Source: Pseudomonas sp. PA15(2017)
GTDB taxonomy: Bacteria > Pseudomonadota > Gammaproteobacteria > Pseudomonadales > Pseudomonadaceae
Assembly: GCF_001945395.1 (NCBI RefSeq)
Contig: NZ_MSXV01000007.1
Location: 124,001-188,000, forward strand
Direction: 5' to 3'
Length of the DNA stretch: 64,000 bases
The notes under the pieces are model-generated. The model saw only the letters and a list, made by a program, of their open reading frames with translations. It had not been told where the DNA came from and did no database searches. The translations under genes and the position numbers were made by a program. Below are positions 47,630 through 57,030 of the stretch, piece by piece. How positions within the stretch are numbered: position 1 is the stretch's first letter; each line of letters opens with the position of its first letter.

Positions 47630-49351
47630 TTACTCGTACTCACTGACGCCCCCCGCATGCCGGGCCGCGACGTAGCCGAAGGTCAGTGCCGGGCCCAGGT
47701 TGATGCCGCCTGAGGGATAGTGACCGCCGAACACGCTGGCCATGTCGCTGCCGGCAGCGTAGAGGCCGGGGATTGGCTGGCCATCGGCATCCAGCACCCG
47801 GGCGCTGCCGTCGGTCTTGAGCCCGGCGAAGGTGCCGAAGCAGCCGGGCTGCACCTTCACCGCGTAGAACGGGCCATGCTCGATAGGCGCCACGCAGGGG
47901 TTGGCGCCAGGGTGCAGCGGGTCGCCTTGTTTGCGGTTGAAGGCGGTGCTGCCGCGGCCGAACTGCGGGTCTTCGCCATTGCGGGCATGTCGATTGAAGG
48001 CAGCCACCGTGGTCGCCAGGCCCACCGGGTCGATGCCACAGTCGAGCGCCAACTGCTCGATGGTCGCCGCACGTTGCAGGTAGCCGCTGCGCAGCATGGG
48101 CCACAGCGGTACGGGTGCCGGGCGGGCGAAGCCCAGGCCATAAAGGCGCTGGAAGCGGTGATCGCAGATCAGCCAGGAACACACCGGCTGGTCCTCGGGC
48201 ACCTGTTCGATCATCGCCGCCACGTAGTCGTAATAGCCGTTAGCTTCGTTGACGAAGCGCTCGCCGCTGGCCAGCACGCCGATGATGCCGGGCTTGCCGC
48301 GCTCGATGATGTGCGGGAAGTGGCCGATGCTGCCGTCGCGGTGCGGCACCCGGGACACCGGTGCCCAGGCGACCGGCGATTGCAGCCGGGTATCGACCTG
48401 GGCACCCAGCGCTTCGCCCAGGCGCAGGCCATCGCCCGAGCATGACATTGGTGGCAGGGCCAGATTGTCGACGCCGCTGGCATCGCGGGGAAACAGCTGC
48501 TGACGGCGCAGCGGATCGTTGGCAAAACCGCCGGCCGCCAGCACCACGGCACGGGCACCGATGAAGTGCTCGCCGTCCGCACGGCGCAGGGTGGCGCCGC
48601 TGATTCGGCCATCCTCCTGATGCAGGCTGATCACCGCTGCCGACTCGATCATCGTCACGCCCAGGTCGGCGGCCGAGCGGGCCAGGCGGGCGACCAGCGC
48701 GACGCCGTTGACCAGGTGCATGGCGCGGCCATAGCGGGCCAGGTGATAGAGGTGGGTGGCGAAACGACGGGCCACGTGCCACAGCGCTCTCGGTGAGCGG
48801 GTCATGCTCAGAAAGGCGGCCAGGTCGGCGCCGGCCATGATCGGCATGCCCATGAACGAGGTTTCGCGCAGCGTCCTGCGCAGGCGCGGCAGCAGGTCGA
48901 GCACTTCACGACCGTCATAGGGCGCGGCGATCACCTGATGGCCACCGGTGGCGGCGCCGGGCGTGTCGCCATGCATGTCGGGAATGCCGTTACCATCGAC
49001 GAATTGCAGGGCGGTGTGCCGCTCGAAGAACGCCACCATCTGCGGGCAGGCGTCGAGAAAGGCCCTGGCTCGCGCTTCGTCGAAATGCTCGCCCAGCTCG
49101 TGGCGCAGGTAGGTGAACGGCTGCTCGATGTCTTCCTGGATGCCGGCCCGCTGCGCCAGCGGGTTGCGCGGAACCCAGGCCCAGCCACCGGACCAGGCGG
49201 TGGCGCCGCCGAACACGGCGTCCTTTTCCACCAGCACCACGCGCTGGCCATGCCACGCTGCAGTCACCGCGGCGGCCAGCCCGGCGGCGCCCGAGCCGAC
49301 CACCAGCAGGTCGCAGTGTTGAGGAAGTGGAGTTGTGGCGGCGGCGGGCAT
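47630..49351 (-). CDS. FAD-dependent oxidoreductase (fumarate reductase / 3-ketosteroid dehydrogenase-like flavoprotein)
   Basis: 573 residues. An N-terminal dinucleotide-binding motif (CDLLVVGSGAAGLAAAVTAAWHGQRVVLVEKDAVFGGATAWSGG) and the FAD C-terminal signature (LDADGQPIPGLYAAGSDMASVFGGHYPSGGINLGPALTFGYVAARHA) mark the fumarate-reductase/KstD family; an internal block RAVVLAAGGFAND supports this. It probably introduces a double bond into, or reduces, an acid or steroid-like substrate; the substrate is unknown. ATG at 49351 follows GGAGC on the - strand; the open frame extends 201 bases further upstream with no similarity. It stands alone and faces the pca operon. No heme or quinone partner is adjacent. 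Confidence 0.83.
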   Translation of the reverse strand: MPAAATTPLPQHCDLLVVGSGAAGLAAAVTAAWHGQRVVLVEKDAVFGGATAWSGGWAWVPRNPLAQRAGIQEDIEQPFTYLRHELGEHFDEARARAFLDACPQMVAFFERHTALQFVDGNGIPDMHGDTPGAATGGHQVIAAPYDGREVLDLLPRLRRTLRETSFMGMPIMAGADLAAFLSMTRSPRALWHVARRFATHLYHLARYGRAMHLVNGVALVARLARSAADLGVTMIESAAVISLHQEDGRISGATLRRADGEHFIGARAVVLAAGGFANDPLRRQQLFPRDASGVDNLALPPMSCSGDGLRLGEALGAQVDTRLQSPVAWAPVSRVPHRDGSIGHFPHIIERGKPGIIGVLASGERFVNEANGYYDYVAAMIEQVPEDQPVCSWLICDHRFQRLYGLGFARPAPVPLWPMLRSGYLQRAATIEQLALDCGIDPVGLATTVAAFNRHARNGEDPQFGRGSTAFNRKQGDPLHPGANPCVAPIEHGPFYAVKVQPGCFGTFAGLKTDGSARVLDADGQPIPGLYAAGSDMASVFGGHYPSGGINLGPALTFGYVAARHAGGVSEYE

Positions 49352-49379
49352 AGGCGCTCCTGGCGGCTTATGATTTTTT

Positions 49380-49394
49380 TGGAATCGGGTTCCA
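49380..49394. promoter_or_regulatory. Inverted repeat before the flavoprotein gene, possible operator
   Basis: TGGAA-N5-TTCCA, a perfect 5+5 inverted repeat 29 bases before the flavoprotein start and next to an AT-rich stretch (TATATTAAAT). Such short dyads are typical of IclR- or LysR-type operators; no regulator gene is nearby. Confidence 0.4.
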
Positions 49395-49508
49395 TATATT
49401 AAATGGAGCGCTGATCGCCGCCAAGCGCAGGGCCCCCGCTTGATGTTTGCGCTGATAGACCCCATTTGATGGGCTGTAACCCTCTTGCTATCAGCCTTCG
49501 AGCCCGCC

Positions 49509-51275
49509 ATGAAATCGCTTTTGTCCGGTCGCCAGCGCGGTGCCCTGCGCACATCCTGGGCGTTTATCGCCCCTTATCGCGGGCGCGTGGTCGGTGCGCT
49601 GCTGGCGCTGCTGTTCACTGCCGCCATTACCTTGTCCATGGGGCAGGGCATCAAGCTGCTGGTCGATCAGGGCCTGGCCACTCAGTCGCCGGAAGCGCTG
49701 CGCCATTCGATACTGCTGTTCTTCGTGCTCGTGCTGGCCCTGGCGGTGGGTACCTACACGCGCTTCTACCTGGTTTCCTGGCTGGGCGAGCGGGTGGTGG
49801 CAGACATCCGCAAGCGCGTGTTCGATCACCTGGTCGGCCTGCACCCCGGCTTTTACGCCCACAACCGCGCCTCGGAGATCCAGTCGCGGCTGACCGCCGA
49901 TACCACCTTGCTGCAGTCGGTGATCGGCTCGTCGCTGTCGATGGCGCTGCGCAACCTGATCATGCTGGTCGGCGGCATGATCCTGCTGGTGGTCACCAAT
50001 CCCAAGCTCAGCGCCATCGTGTTCGCCGCACTGCCGCTGGTGGTCGCGCCGATCCTGCTGTTCGGCCGCCGTGTGCGTGAGTTGTCGCGGCAGAGCCAGG
50101 ATCGCATCGCCGATGTCGGCAGCTACGTCAGCGAAGTGCTCGGGCAGATCAAGACGGTGCAGGCCTACAACCATCAGGCCGAAGACCGCCGGCGCTTCGG
50201 CCTGTCCGCCGAGGCGGCGTTCGACACTGCCCGCAAGCGCGTCGCCCAGCGCGCCTGGCTGATCACCGTGGTGATCGTGCTGGTGCTCGGCGCCGTGGGC
50301 GTGATGCTCTGGGTCGGTGGCATGGACGTGATCGCCGGGCGAATCAGTGGCGGCGAGCTGGCGGCATTCGTGTTCTACAGCCTGATCGTCGGCTCGTCGT
50401 TCGGCACCCTCAGCGAGGTGATCGGCGAGTTGCAACGCGCCGCTGGCGCCGCCGAGCGCATCAGCGAACTGCTCAGTGCGCGCAACGAGATCCATGCGCC
50501 GCTCGACGGTGCACTGATTCCGGCCCGGCCAGCGGAGGGCCGTATCGAGGTGCAAGGCCTGTCCTTCGCCTACCCGACGCGCCCCGACAGCCTGGCGCTG
50601 CAAGACATCACACTGGCGGTGGAGCCAGGCGAAACCCTGGCCATCGTCGGCCCGTCCGGAGCGGGCAAGTCGACGCTGTTCGACCTGCTGCTGCGCTTCT
50701 ACGACCCGCTGCAGGGGCGCGTTCTGATCGACGGCCTACCTATCGAGCGCCTCGACCCGCACACGCTGCGCGAGAACTTCGCGCTGGTCTCCCAGCACCC
50801 GGCGCTGTTCTTCGGCAGCGTGGCCGACAACATCCGCTACGGTCACCCGGACGCCAGCGATGCGGACGTGGAAGCCGCCGCCCGCGCGGCCCATGCCCAC
50901 GAATTCATCGAGCGTTTGCCCCAGGGTTATCAGACCCATCTGGGCGATGCCGGCCTGGGGCTTTCCGGCGGCCAGCGGCAGCGCCTGGCGATTGCCCGCG
51001 CCTTGCTGGTGGATGCACCGATCCTGCTGCTCGACGAAGCCACCAGTGCGCTGGACGCCGAGAGCGAGCACCTGATCCAGCAGGCGCTGCCCGAGCTGAT
51101 GCGCGGCCGCACCACTCTGGTGATCGCCCATCGCCTGGCCACGGTAAAGAGCGCCGACCGCATCGCGGTCTTCGATCAGGGGCGGTTGGTGGCACTGGGT
51201 AAACACGCCGAACTGGTCGCCAGCAACCCGCTCTATGCGCGTTTGGCCGAGTTGCAGTTCGTGGAAAAGACGTAG
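49509..51275 (+). CDS. MsbA-like ABC exporter (fused transmembrane and ATPase domains)
   Basis: 588-residue half-transporter. Residues about 20-300 hold six membrane segments (FIAPYRGRVVGALLALLFTAAITLSMGQGIKLLVDQGLA ... RNLIMLVGGMILLVVTNPKL), followed by an ATPase domain with Walker A GPSGAGKST, LSGGQRQRLAIARALL, Walker B ILLLDEATSALD and the switch His in LVIAHRLATVKSADR. It belongs to the lipid A/multidrug exporter branch, but is not the essential msbA, whose lpxK neighbour is absent. ATG at 49509 is preferred to a TTG at 49485. Monocistronic; REP-like copy 3 follows. Confidence 0.87.
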   Translation: MKSLLSGRQRGALRTSWAFIAPYRGRVVGALLALLFTAAITLSMGQGIKLLVDQGLATQSPEALRHSILLFFVLVLALAVGTYTRFYLVSWLGERVVADIRKRVFDHLVGLHPGFYAHNRASEIQSRLTADTTLLQSVIGSSLSMALRNLIMLVGGMILLVVTNPKLSAIVFAALPLVVAPILLFGRRVRELSRQSQDRIADVGSYVSEVLGQIKTVQAYNHQAEDRRRFGLSAEAAFDTARKRVAQRAWLITVVIVLVLGAVGVMLWVGGMDVIAGRISGGELAAFVFYSLIVGSSFGTLSEVIGELQRAAGAAERISELLSARNEIHAPLDGALIPARPAEGRIEVQGLSFAYPTRPDSLALQDITLAVEPGETLAIVGPSGAGKSTLFDLLLRFYDPLQGRVLIDGLPIERLDPHTLRENFALVSQHPALFFGSVADNIRYGHPDASDADVEAAARAAHAHEFIERLPQGYQTHLGDAGLGLSGGQRQRLAIARALLVDAPILLLDEATSALDAESEHLIQQALPELMRGRTTLVIAHRLATVKSADRIAVFDQGRLVALGKHAELVASNPLYARLAELQFVEKT

Positions 51276-51287
51276 GGGCAGGCCTTC

Positions 51288-51336
51288 TGTGGGAACGGGC
51301 CATGCCCGTGAATCGCGCGCATGGCGCGCTCCCACA
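51288..51336. repeat. REP-like palindromic element, copy 3
   Basis: TGTGGGAACGGG ... CGCTCCCACA with inner CATGCCCGTGAA/GCGCGCATG; a shorter form of the copies at 5784-5851 and 43372-43437, lacking the 15-base GGGGACACCCAGTC segment. It lies between the convergent ABC exporter and folE genes. Confidence 0.7.
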
Positions 51337-51416
51337 TGCCGGTCGGGCGGGAGCATCTGCCTAGCCCCGCTATTGCGAGGTGTGGGGCAAGACGCTCTCC
51401 GTGCGAGCAAGGCGCT

Positions 51417-51977
51417 TCAGCTAACCAGGCTCAGGAACTCGCTGCGGGTCGCCGCGTTCTCGCGGAATTCGCCGAGCATCACCGAGGTGACCATAGAGGA
51501 GTTCTGCTTCTCCACGCCGCGCATCATCATGCACATGTGCTTGGCCTCGATGACCACCGCCACGCCCAGGGCGCCGGTGACCTGCTGGAGGGCCTCGGCG
51601 ATCTGCCGGCTCAGGCTTTCCTGGATCTGCAGGCGGCGGGCGTACATGTCGACGATGCGCGCGACCTTGGACAGGCCCAGCACCTTGCCGCTGGGAATAT
51701 AGGCGACGTGGGCCTTGCCGATGAAGGGCAGCAGGTGGTGCTCGCACAGCGAATACAGCTCGATATCCTTGACCACTACCATTTCGCTGGCGTCGGAGCT
51801 GAACAGCGCGCCGTTGGTGACTTCTTCCAGGGTCTTCTGGTAGCCATTGCACAGGTACTGCATGGCCTTGGCGGCGCGCTTGGGCGTGTCGAGCAGGCCT
51901 TCACGGGAAGCGTCTTCGCCGAGCTGGCCGAGAATGGCGGTGTAATGCTGTTCGAGGGTGTTGCGGCTAGAGTCCAT
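51417..51977 (-). CDS. folE: GTP cyclohydrolase I
   Basis: 186 residues. Zinc ligands are visible as the Cys and His in [22 protein letters not shown] and the later Cys in [56 protein letters not shown] is the family block. It converts GTP to dihydroneopterin triphosphate, first step of folate synthesis. It stands alone between repeats. Pseudomonads often have more than one folE; whether this is the main copy cannot be judged here. Confidence 0.93.
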   Translation of the reverse strand: MDSSRNTLEQHYTAILGQLGEDASREGLLDTPKRAAKAMQYLCNGYQKTLEEVTNGALFSSDASEMVVVKDIELYSLCEHHLLPFIGKAHVAYIPSGKVLGLSKVARIVDMYARRLQIQESLSRQIAEALQQVTGALGVAVVIEAKHMCMMMRGVEKQNSSMVTSVMLGEFRENAATRSEFLSLVS

Positions 51978-52326
51978 GCGGCTTCCAGTGGTTTGCGGAT
52001 ATCGATTGGCGGCTGCCTGGCGCCAACGCCAGCGCGTTTACCGCGGCATCAAGCTCGGCCTAGTGGGCGAGGCGGGCAGCAATTGTAATCCGCTCGCAGC
52101 GATTTACCGAGCCTTTATGCCACTCGGTGCATCGCTGCGTCTGTCAGAACCTGTTCAAAGTCTCGCGAGCTAGAGCAATGCAAGGCGAAAACAGGCGAGG
52201 ACCGGTCGGAGTCGCGCTCGACTTTACGAGCTGTAAATGAGCAGTCCGACTGGGCTGGCAATCCAGCCTGTTTTTAACGCCGCAGTGCCGACGCGCAGCA
52301 GGCTTTGAACAGGTTCTCAGCGCAGG
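51978..52326. other. folE-gapA gap, half of it a MITE-like element
   Basis: 349 bases with no gene. The first 168 bases presumably hold the folE promoter; nothing specific was identified there. Positions 52146-52317 are the MITE-like repeat described separately, ending nine bases before the gapA stop codon. No other terminator for gapA is evident. Confidence 0.7.
52146..52317. mobile_element. 172-bp MITE-like element with perfect 15-bp terminal inverted repeats
   Basis: Begins AGAACCTGTTCAAAG (52146-52160) and ends with its exact complement CTTTGAACAGGTTCT (52303-52317). The interior has no coding capacity and contains blocks (around 52199-52235 and 52236-52280) that recur inverted at 26178-26327. 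Size, terminal repeats, AT-rich ends and a second related copy fit a miniature inverted-repeat transposable element moved in trans. No clear target duplication is seen at the edges. Confidence 0.75.
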
Positions 52327-53328
52327 TTATTTGGCGGCGTTAGCTGCCAGGCAGGTGTCGAGCATGCGGTTGGAGAAACCCCACTCGTTGTCGTACCAGG
52401 CCAGTACCTTCACCAGCCGGCCGTTCACCTTGGTGTGGTTGGCATCGAAGATCGAAGACAGCGGATTGTGGTTGAAATCGCACGACACCAGCGGCAGCGC
52501 GTTGTAGCCCAGCACCGGGGATTTTTGCGCCGCCGCCTTGAGCAGGGCGTTGATTTCCTCGACGCTGGTGTCGCGCTGCACCTGAATGGTCAGGTCGACC
52601 AGCGACACGTTGATCACCGGCACGCGCACCGCCATGCCGGTCAGGCGCCCGGCCAGCTCCGGCAGCACCAGGCCGACCGCTTCGGCAGCGCCGGTCTTGG
52701 TGGGAATCATCGACTGAGTGGCCGAGCGCGCGCGGAACAGGTCGCTGTGGTACACGTCGGAGAGATTCTGGTCGTTGGTGTAGGCGTGGATGGTGGTCAT
52801 CAGCCCACTTTCGATGCCCAGCTCGCGCTGCAGCACCTGTGCCACCGGCGCCAGGCAGTTGGTGGTGCACGACGCATTGGAGATGATCTGCTGGTCGGCG
52901 CGCAGGCTGCCTTCGTTGACGCCGTAGACGACGGTCGCATCCGCGCCTTTGGCCGGCGCGGAGATGATCACCTTGCGGGCGCCGGCGGCCAGGTGGGCAG
53001 CGGCCTTGTCGCGATCGGTGAACAGGCCGGTGCATTCGAACACCACGTCGACGTCCAGATCCTTCCAGGGCAGTTCGGCAGGGTTACGGAGCGTGCTGAC
53101 GGCGATGCGGTCCCCGTTGATAAGCAGATCTTGCCCGTCGACCTCGACGGATGCGTCGAAAATGCCGTGTACGCTGTCGTATTTGAGCAGATGAGCGTTG
53201 ATGGCGCTGTCGCCCAGGTCATTGATGGCGACGACTTGCAGCTTCTCGCGATAGTTCTGGGTATAGAGTGCTCGGAGCACGTTACGGCCGATGCGACCGA
53301 AACCATTGATGGCAATTCGCAATGTCAT
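52327..53328 (-). CDS. gapA: Glyceraldehyde-3-phosphate dehydrogenase
   Basis: 333 residues. NAD motif [19 protein letters not shown], catalytic Cys in [17 protein letters not shown], and the C-terminal [16 protein letters not shown] are all present. In pseudomonads this copy, divergent from edd, is the glycolytic-direction enzyme of glucose catabolism controlled by HexR. Two HexR-type sites lie in the 131-base divergent region. Confidence 0.95.
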   Translation of the reverse strand: MTLRIAINGFGRIGRNVLRALYTQNYREKLQVVAINDLGDSAINAHLLKYDSVHGIFDASVEVDGQDLLINGDRIAVSTLRNPAELPWKDLDVDVVFECTGLFTDRDKAAAHLAAGARKVIISAPAKGADATVVYGVNEGSLRADQQIISNASCTTNCLAPVAQVLQRELGIESGLMTTIHAYTNDQNLSDVYHSDLFRARSATQSMIPTKTGAAEAVGLVLPELAGRLTGMAVRVPVINVSLVDLTIQVQRDTSVEEINALLKAAAQKSPVLGYNALPLVSCDFNHNPLSSIFDANHTKVNGRLVKVLAWYDNEWGFSNRMLDTCLAANAAK

Positions 53329-53347
53329 GAGCGTCGATCCTTATATG

Positions 53348-53362
53348 TTGTTTTAAAAACAA
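53348..53362. promoter_or_regulatory. HexR-type operator 1 (gapA side)
   Basis: TTGT-TTTAAAA-ACAA matches exactly the HexR palindrome TTGT-N7-ACAA known from Pseudomonas glucose genes. It is 20 bases upstream of the gapA start. HexR, an RpiR-type repressor released by KDPG, is not encoded in the window. Confidence 0.75.
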
Positions 53363-53409
53363 GATTATTCTCATGAAAGTAGAAATCAAGCGTTTTATCT
53401 GTCAAGATT

Positions 53410-53424
53410 TTGATAAAAATACAA
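53410..53424. promoter_or_regulatory. HexR-type operator 2 (edd side)
   Basis: TTGA-TAAAAAT-ACAA differs from TTGT-N7-ACAA at one base and lies 36 bases before the edd start, so gapA and edd each have a site. Confidence 0.6.
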
Positions 53425-53459
53425 TTCTAAGTGCTACCCGCTAGCCTGGAGTCGACACC

Positions 53460-55289
53460 ATGCACCCCCGCATCCTCGAGGTAACCGACCGCCTGATCAC
53501 CCGCAGCCGTGCCACCCGCGAGCGTTACCTGGCGCAGATGGCTGCTGCCGACAGCCAGGGCCCGCACCGCGGCGCGCTGCAATGCGCCAACTTCGCCCAC
53601 GGCGTGGCCGGTTGCGGCTCGGCCGAAGACAAGCAGCGCCTGCGGCTGATGAACGAGGCCAACGTCGGCATCGTCACCGCCTACAACGACATGCTGTCCG
53701 CCCACCAGCCCTACGAACACTATCCGGAACTGATCAGGCAGGCCTTGCGCCAAATCGGCTCGGTGGGCCAGGTGGCCGGCGGCGTGCCGGCGATGTGCGA
53801 CGGCGTGACCCAAGGTGAACCGGGTATGGAACTGAGCCTGGCCAGCCGCGAAGTGATCGCCATGTCCACCGCCGTGGCGCTGTCGCACAACATGTTCGAT
53901 GCGGCGATGCTGCTGGGCATCTGCGACAAGATCATCCCGGGGCTGATGATCGGCGCCCTGCGCTTCGGTCACCTGCCGATGATCTTCGTGCCGGGCGGGC
54001 CGATGCCTTCGGGCATTCCCAACAAGGAAAAGGCCGAGGTTCGCCAGCTCTATGCCGAAGGCAAGGCGACCCGCGAGCAGCTTCTCGAATCGGAGATGAA
54101 GTCCTATCACAGCCCCGGCACCTGCACCTTCTACGGCACCGCCAACACCAATCAGGTGGTGATGGAGATCATGGGCCTGCACTTGCCGGGTTCGTCCTTC
54201 GTCAACCCCTACACACCCCTGCGTGACGCGTTGACGGCCGAGGCCGCCCACCAGGTGGTACGCCTGACGCGCCAGGGCGGCGAGTACACGCCGCTGTGCC
54301 GGATCATCGACGAGAAGGCCATCGTCAACTCGGTGGTGGCCCTCAATGCCACTGGTGGTTCGACCAACCACACCCTGCATATCCCGGCCTTCGCCCGCGC
54401 TGCCGGCATCCAGCTGACCTGGCAGGACATGGCCGATCTGTCCGCCGTCACGCCGACGCTGGCCAAGGTCTATCCCAATGGCCAGGCCGATGTGAACCAC
54501 TTTCATGCCTGCGGCGGCGTGCCTTTCATGGTGCGCACGCTACTCGAAGCCGGCCTGCTGCACGAAGACGTCTACACCGTTGCCGGCCAGGGCCTGTCGC
54601 GCTACACCCAGGAGCCGTTCCTCGATGGCGAGCGTCTGGTCTGGCGCCAGGGCCCGGAGCAGAGTCTGGATCGCAACATCCTGCGCAGCGTGCCGGAGGC
54701 CTTCTCACCCGAGGGCGGGCTGCGGGTGCTGACCGGCAACCTCGGCAACGGCGTGGCCAAGGTATCGGCCGTGGCGCCGGAGCATCAGGTGGTCGAAGCG
54801 CCGGCCCGGGTGTTCGACACCCAAGCCGAGCTGGCGGAAGCCTTCAAGGCCGGTGAGCTGGAGCGCGACTTTGTCGCCGTGGTGCGCTTCCAGGGGCCCA
54901 AGGCCAACGGCATGCCCGAATTGCACAAGCTCACGCCATACCTGGGCATCCTCCAGGATCGCGGCTTCAAGGTGGCGCTGGTCACCGATGGGCGGATGTC
55001 CGGCGCGTCGGGCAAGGTGCCGGCGGCCATTCACGTCAGCCCCGAAGCCTGGGATGGAGGTCCGCTGGCACGGGTGCGTGACGGCGATCTGATTCGCGTC
55101 GATGGCGTGACCGGGCACCTGCAGATGCTGGTCGACGACATCGCCTGGAATGCCCGCGAGATCGCGCCGCGCCCACAAGGCACCGGCGTCGGTTGTGGCC
55201 GCGAGCTGTTCGCCTTCATGCGCGCCGCGTTCAGCCCGGCGGAAGAGGGCGCCAGCGCCTTCACCGCCGAACTGGACTCGCTGCGATGA
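53460..55289 (+). CDS. edd: 6-phosphogluconate dehydratase
   Basis: 609-residue IlvD/Edd-family Fe-S dehydratase. Recognisable segments: [94 protein letters not shown] and [22 protein letters not shown]. It forms KDPG in the Entner-Doudoroff pathway. It overlaps glk by four bases; eda is not in the window. Confidence 0.96.
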   Translation: MHPRILEVTDRLITRSRATRERYLAQMAAADSQGPHRGALQCANFAHGVAGCGSAEDKQRLRLMNEANVGIVTAYNDMLSAHQPYEHYPELIRQALRQIGSVGQVAGGVPAMCDGVTQGEPGMELSLASREVIAMSTAVALSHNMFDAAMLLGICDKIIPGLMIGALRFGHLPMIFVPGGPMPSGIPNKEKAEVRQLYAEGKATREQLLESEMKSYHSPGTCTFYGTANTNQVVMEIMGLHLPGSSFVNPYTPLRDALTAEAAHQVVRLTRQGGEYTPLCRIIDEKAIVNSVVALNATGGSTNHTLHIPAFARAAGIQLTWQDMADLSAVTPTLAKVYPNGQADVNHFHACGGVPFMVRTLLEAGLLHEDVYTVAGQGLSRYTQEPFLDGERLVWRQGPEQSLDRNILRSVPEAFSPEGGLRVLTGNLGNGVAKVSAVAPEHQVVEAPARVFDTQAELAEAFKAGELERDFVAVVRFQGPKANGMPELHKLTPYLGILQDRGFKVALVTDGRMSGASGKVPAAIHVSPEAWDGGPLARVRDGDLIRVDGVTGHLQMLVDDIAWNAREIAPRPQGTGVGCGRELFAFMRAAFSPAEEGASAFTAELDSLR

Positions 55290-56251
55290 GCCTGGCGCTG
55301 GTTGGTGACATCGGTGGCACCAATGCACGTTTCGCCCTGTGGCGTGACGGCGGCCTGCATGGCGTGCGGGTATCGGCGACTGCCGATCACGCCACCGTCG
55401 AGCAGGCCATCGTCGCTTACCTGGACGCCGAAGGTCTGGCCCTTGGTGAGGTGCAAACCATCTGTCTGGCCTGCGCCGGGCCGGTGGAAATCGACCCGTT
55501 CCGCTTCACCAACAACGCCTGGCGTATCGACCGTCAGGCGTTCTGCGCCGCGCTGCAGATACGCGAGCTGCTGCTGCTCAACGACTTTTCCGCCATGGCC
55601 CTGGGTATGACCTGCCTGCAGGACGACGAGTACATCACCGTTTGTCCAGGTGAGGCGCAACCAGGGCGCCCGGCGGTAGTGATCGGCGCCGGCACGGGCT
55701 TGGGCGTCGGCACCTTGCTGAGTTTGCCCGATGGCAGCTGGCACGCGTTGCCGGGCGAGGGTGGCCATGTCGACCTGCCGGTGGGCAGTAACCGCGAGGC
55801 GTTGATCTGGCAGGCACTGCACCGCCAGCTCGGCCACGTCAGCGCCGAGGCCGGGGCGCTCAGCGGCAACGGGCTGCTGGCCTTGTATCGCGCGACCTGT
55901 GCGGTGGATGGTCAGCCGGCATCCCTGCAGAGCGCCGCCGAGGTCACCCGTGCGGCGCTGGACGGGGAGCCATTGGCAGTCACAGTGCTGGAATCGTTCT
56001 GCTGCCTGCTCGGCCGTGTGGCGGGCAACAACGTGCTGACCGTGGGTGGGCGAGGCGGCGTGTTCATCGCCGGTGGTATGGTGCCGCGCTTCGCCGACTT
56101 CTTCATGGCCAGCGGGTTCTCGCGCAGCCTGCGCGACAAGGGCTGCATGAGCGACTACTTTGATGGCCTGCCGGTATGGCTGGTCACCGCGCCTTACCCG
56201 GGCCTGGTCGGCGCGGGCGTGGCGGTGGAGCAGCACCTGCGAAGGAACTAG
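55286..56251 (+). CDS. glk: Glucokinase
   Basis: 321 residues with the ATP-binding [13 protein letters not shown] motif, the sugar-binding NDFSAMALG and [13 protein letters not shown], and [13 protein letters not shown]. It phosphorylates intracellular glucose. The ATG at 55286 overlaps the edd stop, implying translational coupling; the open frame extends upstream inside edd without similarity. Confidence 0.94.
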   Translation: MSLALVGDIGGTNARFALWRDGGLHGVRVSATADHATVEQAIVAYLDAEGLALGEVQTICLACAGPVEIDPFRFTNNAWRIDRQAFCAALQIRELLLLNDFSAMALGMTCLQDDEYITVCPGEAQPGRPAVVIGAGTGLGVGTLLSLPDGSWHALPGEGGHVDLPVGSNREALIWQALHRQLGHVSAEAGALSGNGLLALYRATCAVDGQPASLQSAAEVTRAALDGEPLAVTVLESFCCLLGRVAGNNVLTVGGRGGVFIAGGMVPRFADFFMASGFSRSLRDKGCMSDYFDGLPVWLVTAPYPGLVGAGVAVEQHLRRN

Positions 56252-56295
56252 CAACTCGTCTAGCATCGCCCATAACAAAAACAAGGATCATCGAT

Positions 56296-57030
56296 GTGAG
56301 CCCAACTGGAAAATCCATCCTGCTGGTCGACGACGACCAGGATATTCGGGAACTGCTGCAAACCTACCTCGGGCGTGCCGGCCTGCAGGTGCGCACCGTG
56401 GCCGATGGCGCCGGGTTTCGTGGGGCGCTCTGCGAAGGCGGTGCCGATCTGGTCATTCTCGATGTGATGTTGCCCGACGAGGACGGCTTCAGCCTGTGCC
56501 GCTGGACCCGCGAGCACCAGCGTTTCGCCCAGGTGCCGATCATCATGCTGACCGCCAGCTCCGACGAGGCCGACCGGGTCATCGGCCTCGAGCTGGGCGC
56601 CGATGACTACCTCGGCAAACCGTTCAGCCCCCGCGAGTTGCTTGCGCGTATCAAGGCGCTGCTGCGACGAGCGAATTTCGCCCAGGAACGCGGCGCAGAC
56701 GTGCTGGCGTTCGACGAGTGGCGCCTTGACATGGTCAGCCATCGGCTGTTTCACCTCGACGGCGAAGAAGTGCTGTTGTCCGGCGCCGACTTCGCGCTGC
56801 TCAAGCTGTTTCTCGATCACCCGCAGCAGATTCTCGACCGCGACACCATCGGCAATGCCACCCGCGGCCGCGAGATGATGCCGCTCGAACGCATCGTCGA
56901 CATGGCCGTGAGTCGCCTGCGCCAGCGCCTGCGAGACACCGGCAAACCGCCGCGGCTGATCCGCACCGTACGTGGCAGCGGCTACCAGCTGGCCGCCGCC
57001 GTCAGTGCGCAGGCCGGCAATGCGCGCTGA
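56296..57030 (+). CDS. gltR: Glucose-responsive response regulator GltR
   Basis: 244-residue OmpR-family regulator starting with GTG at 56296 (SPTGKSILLVDDDQDIRELLQTYLG), which follows a weak GGAT site. Phospho-acceptor Asp56 is in LVILDVMLPDEDG, the conserved Lys in DDYLGKPFSPREL, and the winged helix ends with RTVRGSGYQLAAA. With the kinase GtrS it controls glucose transport genes in Pseudomonas. It overlaps gtrS by 11 bases. Confidence 0.88.
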   Translation: MSPTGKSILLVDDDQDIRELLQTYLGRAGLQVRTVADGAGFRGALCEGGADLVILDVMLPDEDGFSLCRWTREHQRFAQVPIIMLTASSDEADRVIGLELGADDYLGKPFSPRELLARIKALLRRANFAQERGADVLAFDEWRLDMVSHRLFHLDGEEVLLSGADFALLKLFLDHPQQILDRDTIGNATRGREMMPLERIVDMAVSRLRQRLRDTGKPPRLIRTVRGSGYQLAAAVSAQAGNAR

